A stretch of DNA of 64,000 nucleotides from the NCBI GenBank assembly GCA_016720565.1, contig JADKKJ010000001.1:1054001-1118000 (forward strand), read 5' to 3'. Source of the DNA: Chitinophagaceae bacterium (GTDB lineage Bacteria; Bacteroidota; Bacteroidia; Chitinophagales; Chitinophagaceae). Numbering within the stretch: the stretch's first letter is position 1; each line of letters opens with the position of its first letter. The notes below the pieces were generated by a model. It did no database searches and was not told the DNA's origin. It worked only from the letters and a program-made list of their open reading frames with translations. Positions 25,512 to 34,116 of the stretch are shown here, piece by piece. A program made the translations under genes and the position numbers.

Positions 25512-26336
25512 ATGCAACAATTCCTTGACGAGCTTTTTAAAGAACAACAATACGATAAGGATCAGTTTTTCCTGCTGGCAGGACCCTGTGTGGTTGAATC
25601 GGAAGAATTAGTGATGCAGGTGGCTGGCAAAGTGGCTGCTATTTGCAGCGAACAGGGCATCCCCTATGTATTTAAAGCATCCTACCGTAAAGCGAATCGC
25701 ACCAGCGCTGGTTCTTTTACCGGGCTTGGCGATGATAAAGCATTGCAGATCCTGAAACAGGTGAAGACCAAACTGGGTTTACCTGTTGTTACAGATATTC
25801 ATTCTCCGGCCGAGGCTGAAATGGCCGCTGAGGTGGTTGATATTTTACAGATACCGGCATTTCTCTGCAGGCAAACCGACCTGCTGGTTGCTGCCGGCAG
25901 AACCGGAAAGATCGTGAATGTAAAAAAAGGGCAATTTGTAAGCGGAGAAGCCATGCGATTTGCTGTGGAGAAAATACAACAAACCGGGAATAATAAGATC
26001 ATGCTAACGGAAAGAGGAACCACATTCGGATACCAGGACCTGGTGGTTGATTTCCGCAATATTCCCCAAATGCAGGCGCATGGTGTACCTGTGGTAATGG
26101 ATGTGACCCATTCTCTTCAACAACCAAATCTGAGTTCCGGAATTACAGGAGGAAATCCTGAAATGATCAGCACTATTGCAAAAGCAGCCATTGCTGCCGG
26201 TGCCGATGGATTATTTATTGAAACGCATCCTGATCCGACCATGGCAAAAAGCGATGGGGCCAATATGCTTAAACTGGATCTGCTGGAAAGTCTTTTGAAA
26301 AAACTAATCAGCATCAGGAAGGCAGTTAGTAATTAA
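25512..26336 (+). CDS. kdsA: 3-deoxy-8-phosphooctulonate (KDO-8-P) synthase
   Basis: Condenses phosphoenolpyruvate with arabinose-5-phosphate to KDO-8-P, the entry to LPS inner-core sugar synthesis. 274 aa. Signatures: FFLLAGPCVVES at the N-terminus, KASYRKANRTS, IPAFLCRQTDLL, GNNKIMLTERGTTFGYQDL and IETHPDP. The ATG at 25512 matches the family start and sits just behind a -7 box. The last codons and the stop lie inside a 7-bp repeat array shared with lolA. Confidence 0.95.
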   Translation: MQQFLDELFKEQQYDKDQFFLLAGPCVVESEELVMQVAGKVAAICSEQGIPYVFKASYRKANRTSAGSFTGLGDDKALQILKQVKTKLGLPVVTDIHSPAEAEMAAEVVDILQIPAFLCRQTDLLVAAGRTGKIVNVKKGQFVSGEAMRFAVEKIQQTGNNKIMLTERGTTFGYQDLVVDFRNIPQMQAHGVPVVMDVTHSLQQPNLSSGITGGNPEMISTIAKAAIAAGADGLFIETHPDPTMAKSDGANMLKLDLLESLLKKLISIRKAVSN

Positions 26337-26354
26337 TAATTAGTAATTACTAAC
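26326..26354. repeat. Heptamer array at the kdsA/lolA junction
   Basis: Four units, TTAGTAA, TTAATAA, TTAGTAA and TTACTAA, also readable as an 11-bp inverted repeat (26325-26335 with 26344-26354). The array contains the stop codons of both convergent genes. Confidence 0.7.
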
Positions 26355-27015
26355 GGAGATCGATCTCTTCTGCTTTTGGATACTTCTTTTTATCGAAGGT
26401 GAAAACATTATCATTCAATGCCTGATTTGTTTTCATAGAGGTGACCGTATAAGAGTAACGGTTCCCTGCATTCTCCAGCACCCTGGTACTATAGATCGTA
26501 TTGGTGGCTTTGTCTATCTGAAGATATACTTTATGAAAAGCTTTGCTTTTGTCCACCGGGGTCATCTCGATCTCCAGGATCACTTTATTTCCAACCTTCT
26601 TTTCGCCATTCAGCATATAAAGAAAATCCTTGTCGTAGAAATTGGTAAAAAGTTTTTGCGGCGTCACCGTACCCGAAGAATTGTCCAGTTTATTAATGGT
26701 AACCTCGTTGGCGCCTTTATCATAATTCCAAACGGTTACGCCATTACAGAATATCTCCTGGCCGCTGAAAACCACTTTGTATTTGGTCCCTTTCATTTGA
26801 ATGGTACCTGTCTTGGTTGAAAGGGCCTTCCCTGCCGCATTTTCCACTTTATAGCTAAAACTGGCTGAAACGGTGGTAAAGGTCTTGAATTTAGCGCTTA
26901 CGGCATCCAGGATGACCTTTGCCGCCGGGTCATTTTTCGCAGGGTCATTCTTTGTCTGGGCAAAACCGGCCAATGAGATACCGAGCAATAATAAAACAAC
27001 ATAGATCTTCTTCAT
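26350..27015 (-). CDS. lolA: Outer-membrane lipoprotein carrier protein LolA
   Basis: 221 aa with a signal peptide (ending GFAQ). The mature protein has the LolA pattern of strands around a hydrophobic cavity (VSASFSYKVENAAGKA, GTIQMKGTKYKVVFSGQEI, CNGVTVWNYDKGANEV). It ferries lipoproteins across the periplasm. It lies downstream of ftsK on the same strand, an arrangement common in Bacteroidota. A -7 box (27042-27049) gives it its own promoter. Confidence 0.92.
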   Translation of the reverse strand: MKKIYVVLLLLGISLAGFAQTKNDPAKNDPAAKVILDAVSAKFKTFTTVSASFSYKVENAAGKALSTKTGTIQMKGTKYKVVFSGQEIFCNGVTVWNYDKGANEVTINKLDNSSGTVTPQKLFTNFYDKDFLYMLNGEKKVGNKVILEIEMTPVDKSKAFHKVYLQIDKATNTIYSTRVLENAGNRYSYTVTSMKTNQALNDNVFTFDKKKYPKAEEIDLR

Positions 27016-27041
27016 ATAGATAATTTATCGCTAAAGCGACG

Positions 27042-27049
27042 CAAAGATA
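27042..27049 (-). promoter_or_regulatory. Candidate -7 box for lolA
   Basis: TATCTTTG on the minus strand with a leader of about 25 nt to the lolA ATG. Confidence 0.5.
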
Positions 27050-27129
27050 GCTAAATACGGGTATAGGATTGTGACGGCCCTTTTAGGGTTGTATGATATT
27101 GGTTAAGTTAACAAGGCCCTAACGAAACC

Positions 27130-29718
27130 TCAGCCCAGCAGGTCAAGATGCTGCTGAAGCTCCATATCCGTTTTGATCAGTACATCCCGGGCCTTGGATC
27201 CCTGGCTTGGTCCCACGATCCCAGCCGCCTCCAATTGATCCATTAAACGACCTGCCCGGTTATATCCCAGCTTCATTCTTCTTTGCAGCAGCGAGGTGGA
27301 CCCTATCTGGTTCTGCACGATCAAACGGGCAGCATCTTCAAAAAGGGAATCCCGGTCATTCATATCAAAATCCCTGCCTTCCATTTCTTTTTCATCTACA
27401 TATTCGGGCAGCAGGAAGGCCTGCGGATACCCACGCTGGTCGCCTATATAATCCACGATTTTCTCCACTTCAGGCGTATCCACAAAAGCACATTGAAGCC
27501 TGGTCACCTCATTCCCGTTGGAGATAAGCATGTCCCCTTTCCCGATCAGTTGTTCTGCGCCTCCTGTATCTAAAATGGTCCTGGAATCTATCTTGGAAGA
27601 AACCTTGAACGCGATCCTGGCCGGGAAGTTGGCCTTAATGGTACCTGTAATGATATTCACGGATGGACGCTGCGTGGCAATGATAAGATGTATACCCACA
27701 GCACGTGCCAGCTGCGCCAGCCTGGCAATTGGCATCTCTATTTCTTTACCTGCCGTCATGATCAGATCGGCAAATTCATCTATCACCAGCACAATGAATG
27801 GAAGGTACTGATGCCCCTTTTCCGGATTTAATTTCCGCTTGATGAATTTCTCATTGTATTCCTTGATATTCCGTGCGTGCGCTTCTTTCAGCAGATCATA
27901 ACGGTTATCCATTTCAATGCATAGGGCATTGAGGGTATTAACCACTTTCTTGGTATCTGTAATGATAGCATCATCCTCTCCAGGCAGTTTAGCCAGGAAA
28001 TGCTTTTCAATTTTTCGATAGATGCTCAGCTCTACTTTCTTCGGATCTATCATTACAAATTTCAACTGTGATGGATGCTTTTTATAGAGAAGGGAGACCA
28101 GGATGGCATTTACCCCTACCGACTTACCCTGTCCGGTGGCCCCTGCCATTAACAGGTGGGGCATGGTGGCCAGGTCTACAATATAATTTTCATTATCGAT
28201 CTTCTTGCCAATGGCAATAGGCAGGCTGAAATTATTGATCTGGAATTTTTCTGAGCTGAGCAAGGATTTCATACTCACCATGGTCTTTCTCACATTGGGA
28301 ACTTCAATACCAATGGTTCCTTTTCCGGGTATCGGCGCGATGATACGAATGCCAAGTGCAGCCAGGCTCAGCGCAATATCATCTTCCAGGTTTTTGATCT
28401 TGGAGATACGTACGCCAGGTGCCGGAACGATCTCATATAAAGTAACTGTAGGCCCAACCGTGGCGCTGATCTTCTGTATCTCGATAGAATAATTGCGAAG
28501 CGTATTTATGATCTGGATCTTATGTGCCTCCAATTCTGCCGGGTCCTGTATGATCTTATCGCTGCCATGATTATCCAGCAGGTCAAGCTTTGGATATTTA
28601 TAAGAGCTAAGGTCAAGGGTAGGCTCGTAGGGTGGCAGATTTTCAACGATCACGGACTCTTCCTCTTTTACATCAGGTACTATCTTTATTTCCAGTTCAA
28701 TGCCATCATCAGAAGGGATCACGAGTTTTTCAGGCTTGGGTGCTGATGGGGGTGGTTTAACGGATTCGCCGCTATGCTGGTCTTCATGGCTATGCATGAT
28801 CTCGCTAATGATCTCTTTTTCCGGTGTGGGTTGATCAGCCTCGATCTTTTCTACGATATCCAGTTCAGGTTCCCCGTCTTTTTCAATAAGCTCAAAAGTT
28901 GGAACAGGTTTTTCTTCCGGAAAATTGATCACAATATCTGTTCCCGCTACTATGCTGTTCCCCTTGTTGGAGTTGTCTTTTATTTTATCCGCGTAAATAT
29001 CATTGATGACCAATACAGCCCCCTGTTCGTTACCTGCCATCACCTCTTCCGGTTGTTCTTCCGCTTGCGGGGTTTGTTCATTGGATGGCCATTTAAAACT
29101 TGGATTGAACTGCCAGATAAAATAACCTGCAGCCAGCAATACCAGTACGGCACCGGTACCAAAACCACCCATGGCCGCATCCATTTTTCCAACTATCATA
29201 TCTCCCACTGCGCCGCCAAAAGGAAATTCGCTATCGCCTAATACAAATGAAAGGGAAACCGAAAGCACGAGCAGTCCCAGGGTAACATATTTGAGGTTTC
29301 TCCAGATCGAAAATACCCGGGCCCTGAAAAGCAGGTTAACCCCTACCACAAAAAAGAAAGTGCAGATCAGGAAGGATGCGATCCCAAATGCTTTAAAAAC
29401 CAAAAAATGGGAAACGATAGCGCCCAATTTACCCAACAGGTTGCTGGCATGGATACTATCATCAAAAAGAATGCCCATACCCCGGTTCAGCACAATGGCC
29501 TGGTCTTGTTTCCACACGAACAAATAAGAAAAAAGGGAAGTGAAAAGGAATAAGGAAAGCAAAAGAGAAACCGCTCCCAGCATTTTATGGGTGCGTTCAT
29601 CTTTTGCAAGGGCCCGCAGATCGATCTTTTCCTCCGGTTCAGCCTGGAAGGCTTTTGCAGAGGATCTGGCAGGTTTTTTCGCAGGATTCTCCTTCTTCTT
29701 TTTCTGCTTGGTAGCCAT
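27130..29718 (-). CDS. ftsK: DNA translocase FtsK/SpoIIIE
   Basis: 862 aa. Pumps chromosomal DNA through the division septum. N-terminal lysine-rich stretch, about four membrane helices (residues about 50-205), an acidic, proline-containing linker, the RecA-like motor with Walker A GATGQGKS (about residue 520-530) and Walker B region VIDEFADLI, and a C-terminal gamma winged helix (RRMKLGYNRAGRLMDQLE) that would read orienting DNA sites. ATG 29718 (MATKQKKKK) is preferred to the extension starting at 29745. Confidence 0.96.
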   Translation of the reverse strand: MATKQKKKKENPAKKPARSSAKAFQAEPEEKIDLRALAKDERTHKMLGAVSLLLSLFLFTSLFSYLFVWKQDQAIVLNRGMGILFDDSIHASNLLGKLGAIVSHFLVFKAFGIASFLICTFFFVVGVNLLFRARVFSIWRNLKYVTLGLLVLSVSLSFVLGDSEFPFGGAVGDMIVGKMDAAMGGFGTGAVLVLLAAGYFIWQFNPSFKWPSNEQTPQAEEQPEEVMAGNEQGAVLVINDIYADKIKDNSNKGNSIVAGTDIVINFPEEKPVPTFELIEKDGEPELDIVEKIEADQPTPEKEIISEIMHSHEDQHSGESVKPPPSAPKPEKLVIPSDDGIELEIKIVPDVKEEESVIVENLPPYEPTLDLSSYKYPKLDLLDNHGSDKIIQDPAELEAHKIQIINTLRNYSIEIQKISATVGPTVTLYEIVPAPGVRISKIKNLEDDIALSLAALGIRIIAPIPGKGTIGIEVPNVRKTMVSMKSLLSSEKFQINNFSLPIAIGKKIDNENYIVDLATMPHLLMAGATGQGKSVGVNAILVSLLYKKHPSQLKFVMIDPKKVELSIYRKIEKHFLAKLPGEDDAIITDTKKVVNTLNALCIEMDNRYDLLKEAHARNIKEYNEKFIKRKLNPEKGHQYLPFIVLVIDEFADLIMTAGKEIEMPIARLAQLARAVGIHLIIATQRPSVNIITGTIKANFPARIAFKVSSKIDSRTILDTGGAEQLIGKGDMLISNGNEVTRLQCAFVDTPEVEKIVDYIGDQRGYPQAFLLPEYVDEKEMEGRDFDMNDRDSLFEDAARLIVQNQIGSTSLLQRRMKLGYNRAGRLMDQLEAAGIVGPSQGSKARDVLIKTDMELQQHLDLLG

Positions 29719-29736
29719 TGGGCAAATATAGTACAA

Positions 29737-29799
29737 CCTATTCACCTATTCACCCCCGCCTGCCGGCAGGCAGGCATTCACCTATTGCCTCATTCACCT
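29737..29799. repeat. Octamer array interrupted by a GC-rich near-palindrome
   Basis: CCTATTCA repeated twice (29737-29752), then GCCTGCCGGCAGGCAGGC (29758-29775), then ATTCACCT, ATTGCCTC, ATTCACCT (29776-29799). The 8-bp words on both sides belong to the same repeat. It lies between the divergent ftsK and acyl-CoA dehydrogenase genes and runs into the latter's -7 box. Confidence 0.75.
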
Positions 29800-29806
29800 A
29801 ATTTTG
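29799..29806 (+). promoter_or_regulatory. Candidate -7 box for the glutaryl-CoA-dehydrogenase-like gene
   Basis: TAATTTTG, 17 nt before the ATG at 29824. The expected -33 region falls in the octamer array. Confidence 0.5.
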
Positions 29807-29823
29807 CTGATAAACCCTTTCAT

Positions 29824-31008
29824 ATGGCTTCAAGGACCGACCAATTCACCAGCCCTGATTATTTTCTCTTAGATGAGCTGCTTACTGAGGAACATAAACT
29901 GATCCGTGATTCGGTTCGTAATTATGTAAAAAAACATATATCTCCTATCATAGAGGATTATGCGCAGCGTGCGGAATTTCCTGTACAGATCGTAAAAGAA
30001 TTAGGCGAGCTCGGATGTTTCGGTCCTACGGTTCCTGTTGAATATGGCGGTGGCAGCCTGGACTATATCGCCTACGGATTAATGATGCAGGAATTGGAAA
30101 GAGGTGACAGCGGCGTTCGCTCAACTGCCTCTGTGCAGGGATCCCTGGTGATGTTCCCTATTTACCAATATGGCAGCGAGGAACAGCGAAAAAAATACCT
30201 GCCAAAATTAGGCTCAGGTGAATGGCTGGGATGTTTTGGGTTGACCGAACCTGACCATGGATCCGATCCCAGCAGTATGATCAGTAATTTTCGCGATGCA
30301 GGTGACCATGTTATCCTGAACGGGGCCAAGATGTGGATCAGTAATGCACCTTTCGCGCAGGTAGCGGTGGTTTGGGCCAAAGATGAAAAAGGCGAGATAC
30401 ATGGATTGATCGTTGAAAGAGAAATGGAAGGTTTTTCCACTCCTACTACCCATGGCAAATGGAGCCTTCGCGCCTCTGCCACCGGTGAACTGGTTTTTGA
30501 TAATGTGAAAGTTCCTAAAGAAAATATATTACCCGGTGTGAAAGGCCTGAAAGGTCCCCTGGGTTGTTTGACCAAGGCCCGGTATGGTATTGCCTGGGGC
30601 GCCATTGGCGCCGCGATGGATTGCTATGATACGGCCCTGCGTTATTCAAAAGAAAGGCAGCAGTTTGGCAAGCCTATCGGGGCTTTTCAGCTGCAGCAAA
30701 AAAAACTGGCAGAGATGCTTACTGAGATCACGAAGGCGCAATTGCTGAACTGGCGTTTGGGGGTATTGATGAGTGAAGGAAGGGCCACGCCACAACAGGT
30801 ATCCATGGCCAAACGTAATTCATGCGAGATCGCCACCAATATTTGCAGGCAGGCCAGGCAAATGCTGGGAGGAATGGGAATCACCGGAGAATATTCGGTG
30901 ATGCGGCATATGATGAACCTGGAAAGCGTGATCACCTATGAAGGCACTCATGATATTCATTTGCTGATAACCGGTATGGATGTGACCGGTTTCAACGCAT
31001 TTAAATAA
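29824..31008 (+). CDS. Acyl-CoA dehydrogenase, glutaryl-CoA dehydrogenase-like
   Basis: 394-aa flavoenzyme with the three-domain acyl-CoA dehydrogenase fold. FAD-binding regions include GCFGLTEPDHGSDPSSM and KMWISNAPFAQVAVV. The catalytic base lies in the C-terminal TYEGTHDIH. These, with the YGIAWGAIGAAMDCYDTAL block, resemble glutaryl-CoA dehydrogenase, which converts glutaryl-CoA to crotonyl-CoA in lysine and tryptophan breakdown. The ATG at 29824 lies after the promoter; the open frame extends upstream only through repeat DNA. aroK follows after 4 bp. Confidence 0.88.
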   Translation: MASRTDQFTSPDYFLLDELLTEEHKLIRDSVRNYVKKHISPIIEDYAQRAEFPVQIVKELGELGCFGPTVPVEYGGGSLDYIAYGLMMQELERGDSGVRSTASVQGSLVMFPIYQYGSEEQRKKYLPKLGSGEWLGCFGLTEPDHGSDPSSMISNFRDAGDHVILNGAKMWISNAPFAQVAVVWAKDEKGEIHGLIVEREMEGFSTPTTHGKWSLRASATGELVFDNVKVPKENILPGVKGLKGPLGCLTKARYGIAWGAIGAAMDCYDTALRYSKERQQFGKPIGAFQLQQKKLAEMLTEITKAQLLNWRLGVLMSEGRATPQQVSMAKRNSCEIATNICRQARQMLGGMGITGEYSVMRHMMNLESVITYEGTHDIHLLITGMDVTGFNAFK

Positions 31009-31012
31009 ATCA

Positions 31013-31519
31013 ATGAAGATCTACCTGATCGGATTCATGGGCTCCGGTAAATCATTCTGGGGGCGTTCACTGGGCCATAAACTCGGCCTGCAATTTTTTG
31101 ACCTGGATGAACTGGTCAAGGAAAGTGCGGGCAAAGCCATTCCGGAGATCTTCGCCCAGGAAGGAGAAGAAAAATTCCGGCTAATGGAGAAAGACAATCT
31201 CCATCTCATAACCGAAAGCCATGAGAGTTTTGTTATGGCCTGCGGCGGAGGAACACCCTGCTATTTTAATAACATCGATTATATGAACCAGTCGGGAATA
31301 ACCGTATGGATCAATACTCCCATGGAAGAATTATACCGCAGGCTGATCAATGAAAAATCCCACCGGCCGCTGATCAGTGAATTAGAAGATGATCAGCTTA
31401 GAAATTTCATCAGTAAAAAATACAGCGACCGGCGCATATTTTATGAGCAGGCCAGCACCACCATAGATGAGGAACCAATCGAAATTCAACACTTAATTGA
31501 CAAGATCTTCCATGCATAA
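31013..31519 (+). CDS. aroK: Shikimate kinase
   Basis: 168 aa. Phosphorylates shikimate in aromatic amino-acid synthesis. P-loop GFMGSGKS at residues 7-14, shikimate-binding DLDELVKES, the ACGGGTPC loop and a late LID region (RRLINEKSHRPLI). It lies 4 bp behind the acyl-CoA dehydrogenase and overlaps the DUF423 gene by 8 bp. Confidence 0.95.
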   Translation: MKIYLIGFMGSGKSFWGRSLGHKLGLQFFDLDELVKESAGKAIPEIFAQEGEEKFRLMEKDNLHLITESHESFVMACGGGTPCYFNNIDYMNQSGITVWINTPMEELYRRLINEKSHRPLISELEDDQLRNFISKKYSDRRIFYEQASTTIDEEPIEIQHLIDKIFHA

Positions 31520-31916
31520 AAAATACCTTGCCACCGCCGCCATTTTTGGCGCACTCGGAGTCATTCTTGGCGCCTTTGGGGCTCATGGCTTACAGCAGAT
31601 CACCCAGGATGAAAAGATCCTGCACAGTTACCAGACAGGCGTTCAATACCAGCTATACCATGCCCTTGCCCTGCTTGGCCTTTCCCTGCTTGCCATTTCC
31701 CAACCGGGTAAATGGATAAAATGGAGCTATACTTTTTTCACGCTGGGAGTATTATTCTTCTCCGGATCACTATACCTGATCACCTATATCAAAGTGCACG
31801 GTAGCGGCAATACGGCATGGATCGGACCAGTGACACCGATCGGTGGTTTACTGCTTATACTGGGCTGGTTGTTCCTGCTGGTAACGGCATTCAGCAACGA
31901 TCGTTCAAAGGGGTAA
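31512..31916 (+). CDS. DUF423 family membrane protein
   Basis: 134 aa, four transmembrane helices. The N-terminal GALGVILGAFGAHGLQ and the YHALALLGLSLL segment are typical of DUF423 (YwdK/YgdD-type) proteins, whose role is unknown. ATG 31512 overlaps the aroK stop by 8 bp, so it is coupled. Its end overlaps the convergent sensor kinase by 12 bp. Confidence 0.88.
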   Translation: MHKKYLATAAIFGALGVILGAFGAHGLQQITQDEKILHSYQTGVQYQLYHALALLGLSLLAISQPGKWIKWSYTFFTLGVLFFSGSLYLITYIKVHGSGNTAWIGPVTPIGGLLLILGWLFLLVTAFSNDRSKG

Positions 31917-33791
31917 TCTTAATATAGTAAGGGTTCCCTCTTCAGAACTGATCTCATAACTTCCGCCGATGGTTTCCATGCGGCGCTTCATATTTTTCAG
32001 TCCATTTCCAAACTGGGTGGCCTTTCCTTTTTCTATTCCAACACCATTATCACTTATTTCAATATGCAATGCCTCGTCGATCAGGATACGGATTGCAACC
32101 TGGGTGGCCCCGGAATGCTTAACTATATTATGCAATGTTTCTTTTACGCAGAGAAAGATATTCCTCCGTTTTACGCCACTGATCTCCAACTCTGATACCT
32201 GCTCAGGAACAAAGACCCTGCAGCTTATACTGGTGTTCTCAAAGAATTCATGCGCATAGGTGCGTATATAGGCCAGCAATGAATCCAGCGTATCATTGTT
32301 ATGGTTCATACTCCAGATGATGGCATTCATTTTATTGAGCACATCATTGGCTGAAGCGGATATCTTTTCCAGTTCCGGAGGAACGGAAGCTCCCTGCATT
32401 TTATTCCTTGCAATCTCGCTCATCAGCCGGATCGCTGTCATTCCTGAACCTAATTCATCATGCATATCAGCCGAGATCCTTTCCCGCTCTTCCTGCTGGG
32501 CGCGGTAAACGGCCATTTCCTTTTCATACTCCTGTAAAAGATTGCGGGCCCTTAACATCTCTTTCTCCCTTATTTCCTTCACCAGTTGTTCGGTATTCTT
32601 AAAATGCAGGGCTGTAAGGAAAAACAATAATTCAAAGAATAAACCCAGTTCATAATATAGAAGCGAGAACCCGAAAAAACCGGTAAGGCCAAACCGATCG
32701 GCACGCATCGTGAGCAATAACGAGAACCCTGAAAAAAGCAGAAACAAAAGATTTCCCCAGAAAAGGTAACGGAATAAGCCATCTTTCCAGTTTCGCAAAC
32801 TGTAGGCCAGGAAGAACACCACCATTCCCATCAGGAATATCTTGGTCAGGTTCTCAATGCCATTTTCGATCACAAAATCATTGGTAAACCTGTCAAAAAT
32901 GGAATAAGCTAGTATGGATATAAACAGTAATCCAACACCCACATCATAAAGCCTGTGCAATCCTGGATGCCTATCCCTGGTATCCAGGAATAACTGCATG
33001 AACCGCATATAGAAAACTATGCCCAGGCATTGCAGAATAAAATCAAGTGAACCTTCCAGGATAAAATTGAAGGCAAGGTCCTGGTAATTTAAAATGGCCT
33101 TGGTATATAACATGCCCCCGGTTAGCAGGGCATAAAATGAATAGTATAAAAATTCCTTTCTCCCACCCTGGTAATAACTGGCCAGTGAAAAAAGTATCAT
33201 CATCAATAATAAACCGCTGAAAATATAGGAAGTGATATCACTGATCCTTGTGGTATTCCTCAGTTCAGACATAAAATACGGAAGGAACACTGGGTTTATG
33301 ATCCTTGGACGGAAACGATTGTTATAGGTTTTTAATATGCCTAATTCCGCTACCAGTTGAAGACTGTCACCCGGCCCCAGCTTCACCTGGCGATAGCTGA
33401 GGTTATGGTTCTTATTTATTTTTATTTCAGGCAGCTTCTTCAAACTTCCGTTGATGTCCTGGTAAAGGGTCACTTCCGGAAAATAAAAACCAGGAAAGAC
33501 CCAGAACTGGCAAACTGAATCGCTGGAATTGACCAGGGATATTCGCATCACCAGTTTTTTAGCAACCTCCCCATTTTTGAGCTTGCCATTGAAACCAGGA
33601 TCATAAGTCAGTTGCAATCCTGAATAAATATCGGTTAGTACTGCATTGGGAGCAATAAAGGCCACTTCACAAAAAGGCCTCACTTCCATTACCTGCTGAA
33701 TGGTATCTACGGGTATGGCGGGTGGCCGCGATTGGGCCAGGAGAATACCAGGCTGGATTACCAGTAATAAAAGGATAAGACGCAAACGCAT
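31905..33791 (-). CDS. 7TMR-DISM sensor histidine kinase (NarL-type)
   Basis: 628 aa: signal peptide (ending LLAQ), a periplasmic 7TMR-DISMED2-like beta domain (about 30-175), seven membrane helices (about 185-395), a coiled coil, a HisKA_3 dimerisation domain with the phospho-acceptor His444 in ADMHDELGSG, and a C-terminal ATPase domain (SDNGVGIEKG, GNGLKNMKRR). It probably senses an extracellular ligand, perhaps a carbohydrate. A LuxR-type response regulator would be expected, but none is adjacent. A -7 box is at 33808-33815. Confidence 0.92.
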   Translation of the reverse strand: MRLRLILLLLVIQPGILLAQSRPPAIPVDTIQQVMEVRPFCEVAFIAPNAVLTDIYSGLQLTYDPGFNGKLKNGEVAKKLVMRISLVNSSDSVCQFWVFPGFYFPEVTLYQDINGSLKKLPEIKINKNHNLSYRQVKLGPGDSLQLVAELGILKTYNNRFRPRIINPVFLPYFMSELRNTTRISDITSYIFSGLLLMMILFSLASYYQGGRKEFLYYSFYALLTGGMLYTKAILNYQDLAFNFILEGSLDFILQCLGIVFYMRFMQLFLDTRDRHPGLHRLYDVGVGLLFISILAYSIFDRFTNDFVIENGIENLTKIFLMGMVVFFLAYSLRNWKDGLFRYLFWGNLLFLLFSGFSLLLTMRADRFGLTGFFGFSLLYYELGLFFELLFFLTALHFKNTEQLVKEIREKEMLRARNLLQEYEKEMAVYRAQQEERERISADMHDELGSGMTAIRLMSEIARNKMQGASVPPELEKISASANDVLNKMNAIIWSMNHNNDTLDSLLAYIRTYAHEFFENTSISCRVFVPEQVSELEISGVKRRNIFLCVKETLHNIVKHSGATQVAIRILIDEALHIEISDNGVGIEKGKATQFGNGLKNMKRRMETIGGSYEISSEEGTLTILRLPL

Positions 33792-33807
33792 GAATGGCAG
33801 GTTGTAC

Positions 33808-33815
33808 CAAATTTA
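33808..33815 (-). promoter_or_regulatory. Candidate -7 box for the sensor kinase
   Basis: TAAATTTG on the minus strand, leader of about 16 nt. Confidence 0.45.
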
Positions 33816-33879
33816 CATATGATTAACGTAACATCCACTACCAGGCGCGCCGGCCAAATAATTTAAGGCAAGTTCTGTT

Positions 33880-33887
33880 TATATTTG
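33880..33887 (+). promoter_or_regulatory. Candidate -7 box for a small basic protein
   Basis: TATATTTG. It would give a leader of about 70 nt, the longest among the boxes listed here, including GC-rich GGGAGGCCTGG and CCCGGG stretches that could fold. Confidence 0.45.
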
Positions 33888-33962
33888 CAGGGAGGCCTGG
33901 AACAGCTGCTATCCCGGGTCTCAATTTTACAATAAACGCATTACTTAAAAAACCCAATACAT

Positions 33963-34115
33963 ATGTCATTACTGAATCAGAACAGCAAGAAGAACAAAGG
34001 AAAAGATGGTAAGAGTAAGGCCGATAAAAAGGGCCAGGGCTCTAAATTCATACAGAAACCTAAATCCGGTTTTGTAAGTAAGCAACAGAATACCGGTTCC
34101 CAGCGTGGGTCCTGA
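33963..34115 (+). CDS. Small basic protein (50 aa)
   Basis: The frame from ATG 33963 to TGA 34115 encodes 50 residues, about a quarter of them lysine, with many Gly, Ser, Asn and Gln and almost no hydrophobic core (begins MSLLNQNSKKNKGKDGKSKA). It has its own -7 box and a 70-nt leader, which supports a real gene. The composition suggests a disordered nucleic-acid- or ribosome-associated peptide. That is inference. It ends 1 bp before the stop of the convergent hypothetical gene. Confidence 0.6.
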   Translation: MSLLNQNSKKNKGKDGKSKADKKGQGSKFIQKPKSGFVSKQQNTGSQRGS

Positions 34116-34116
34116 G

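Noticed and set aside
29587..29823. Longer start for the glutaryl-CoA-dehydrogenase-like gene
   Set aside because: The extension runs antisense to ftsK and through the octamer array and promoter, giving a non-protein-like sequence.
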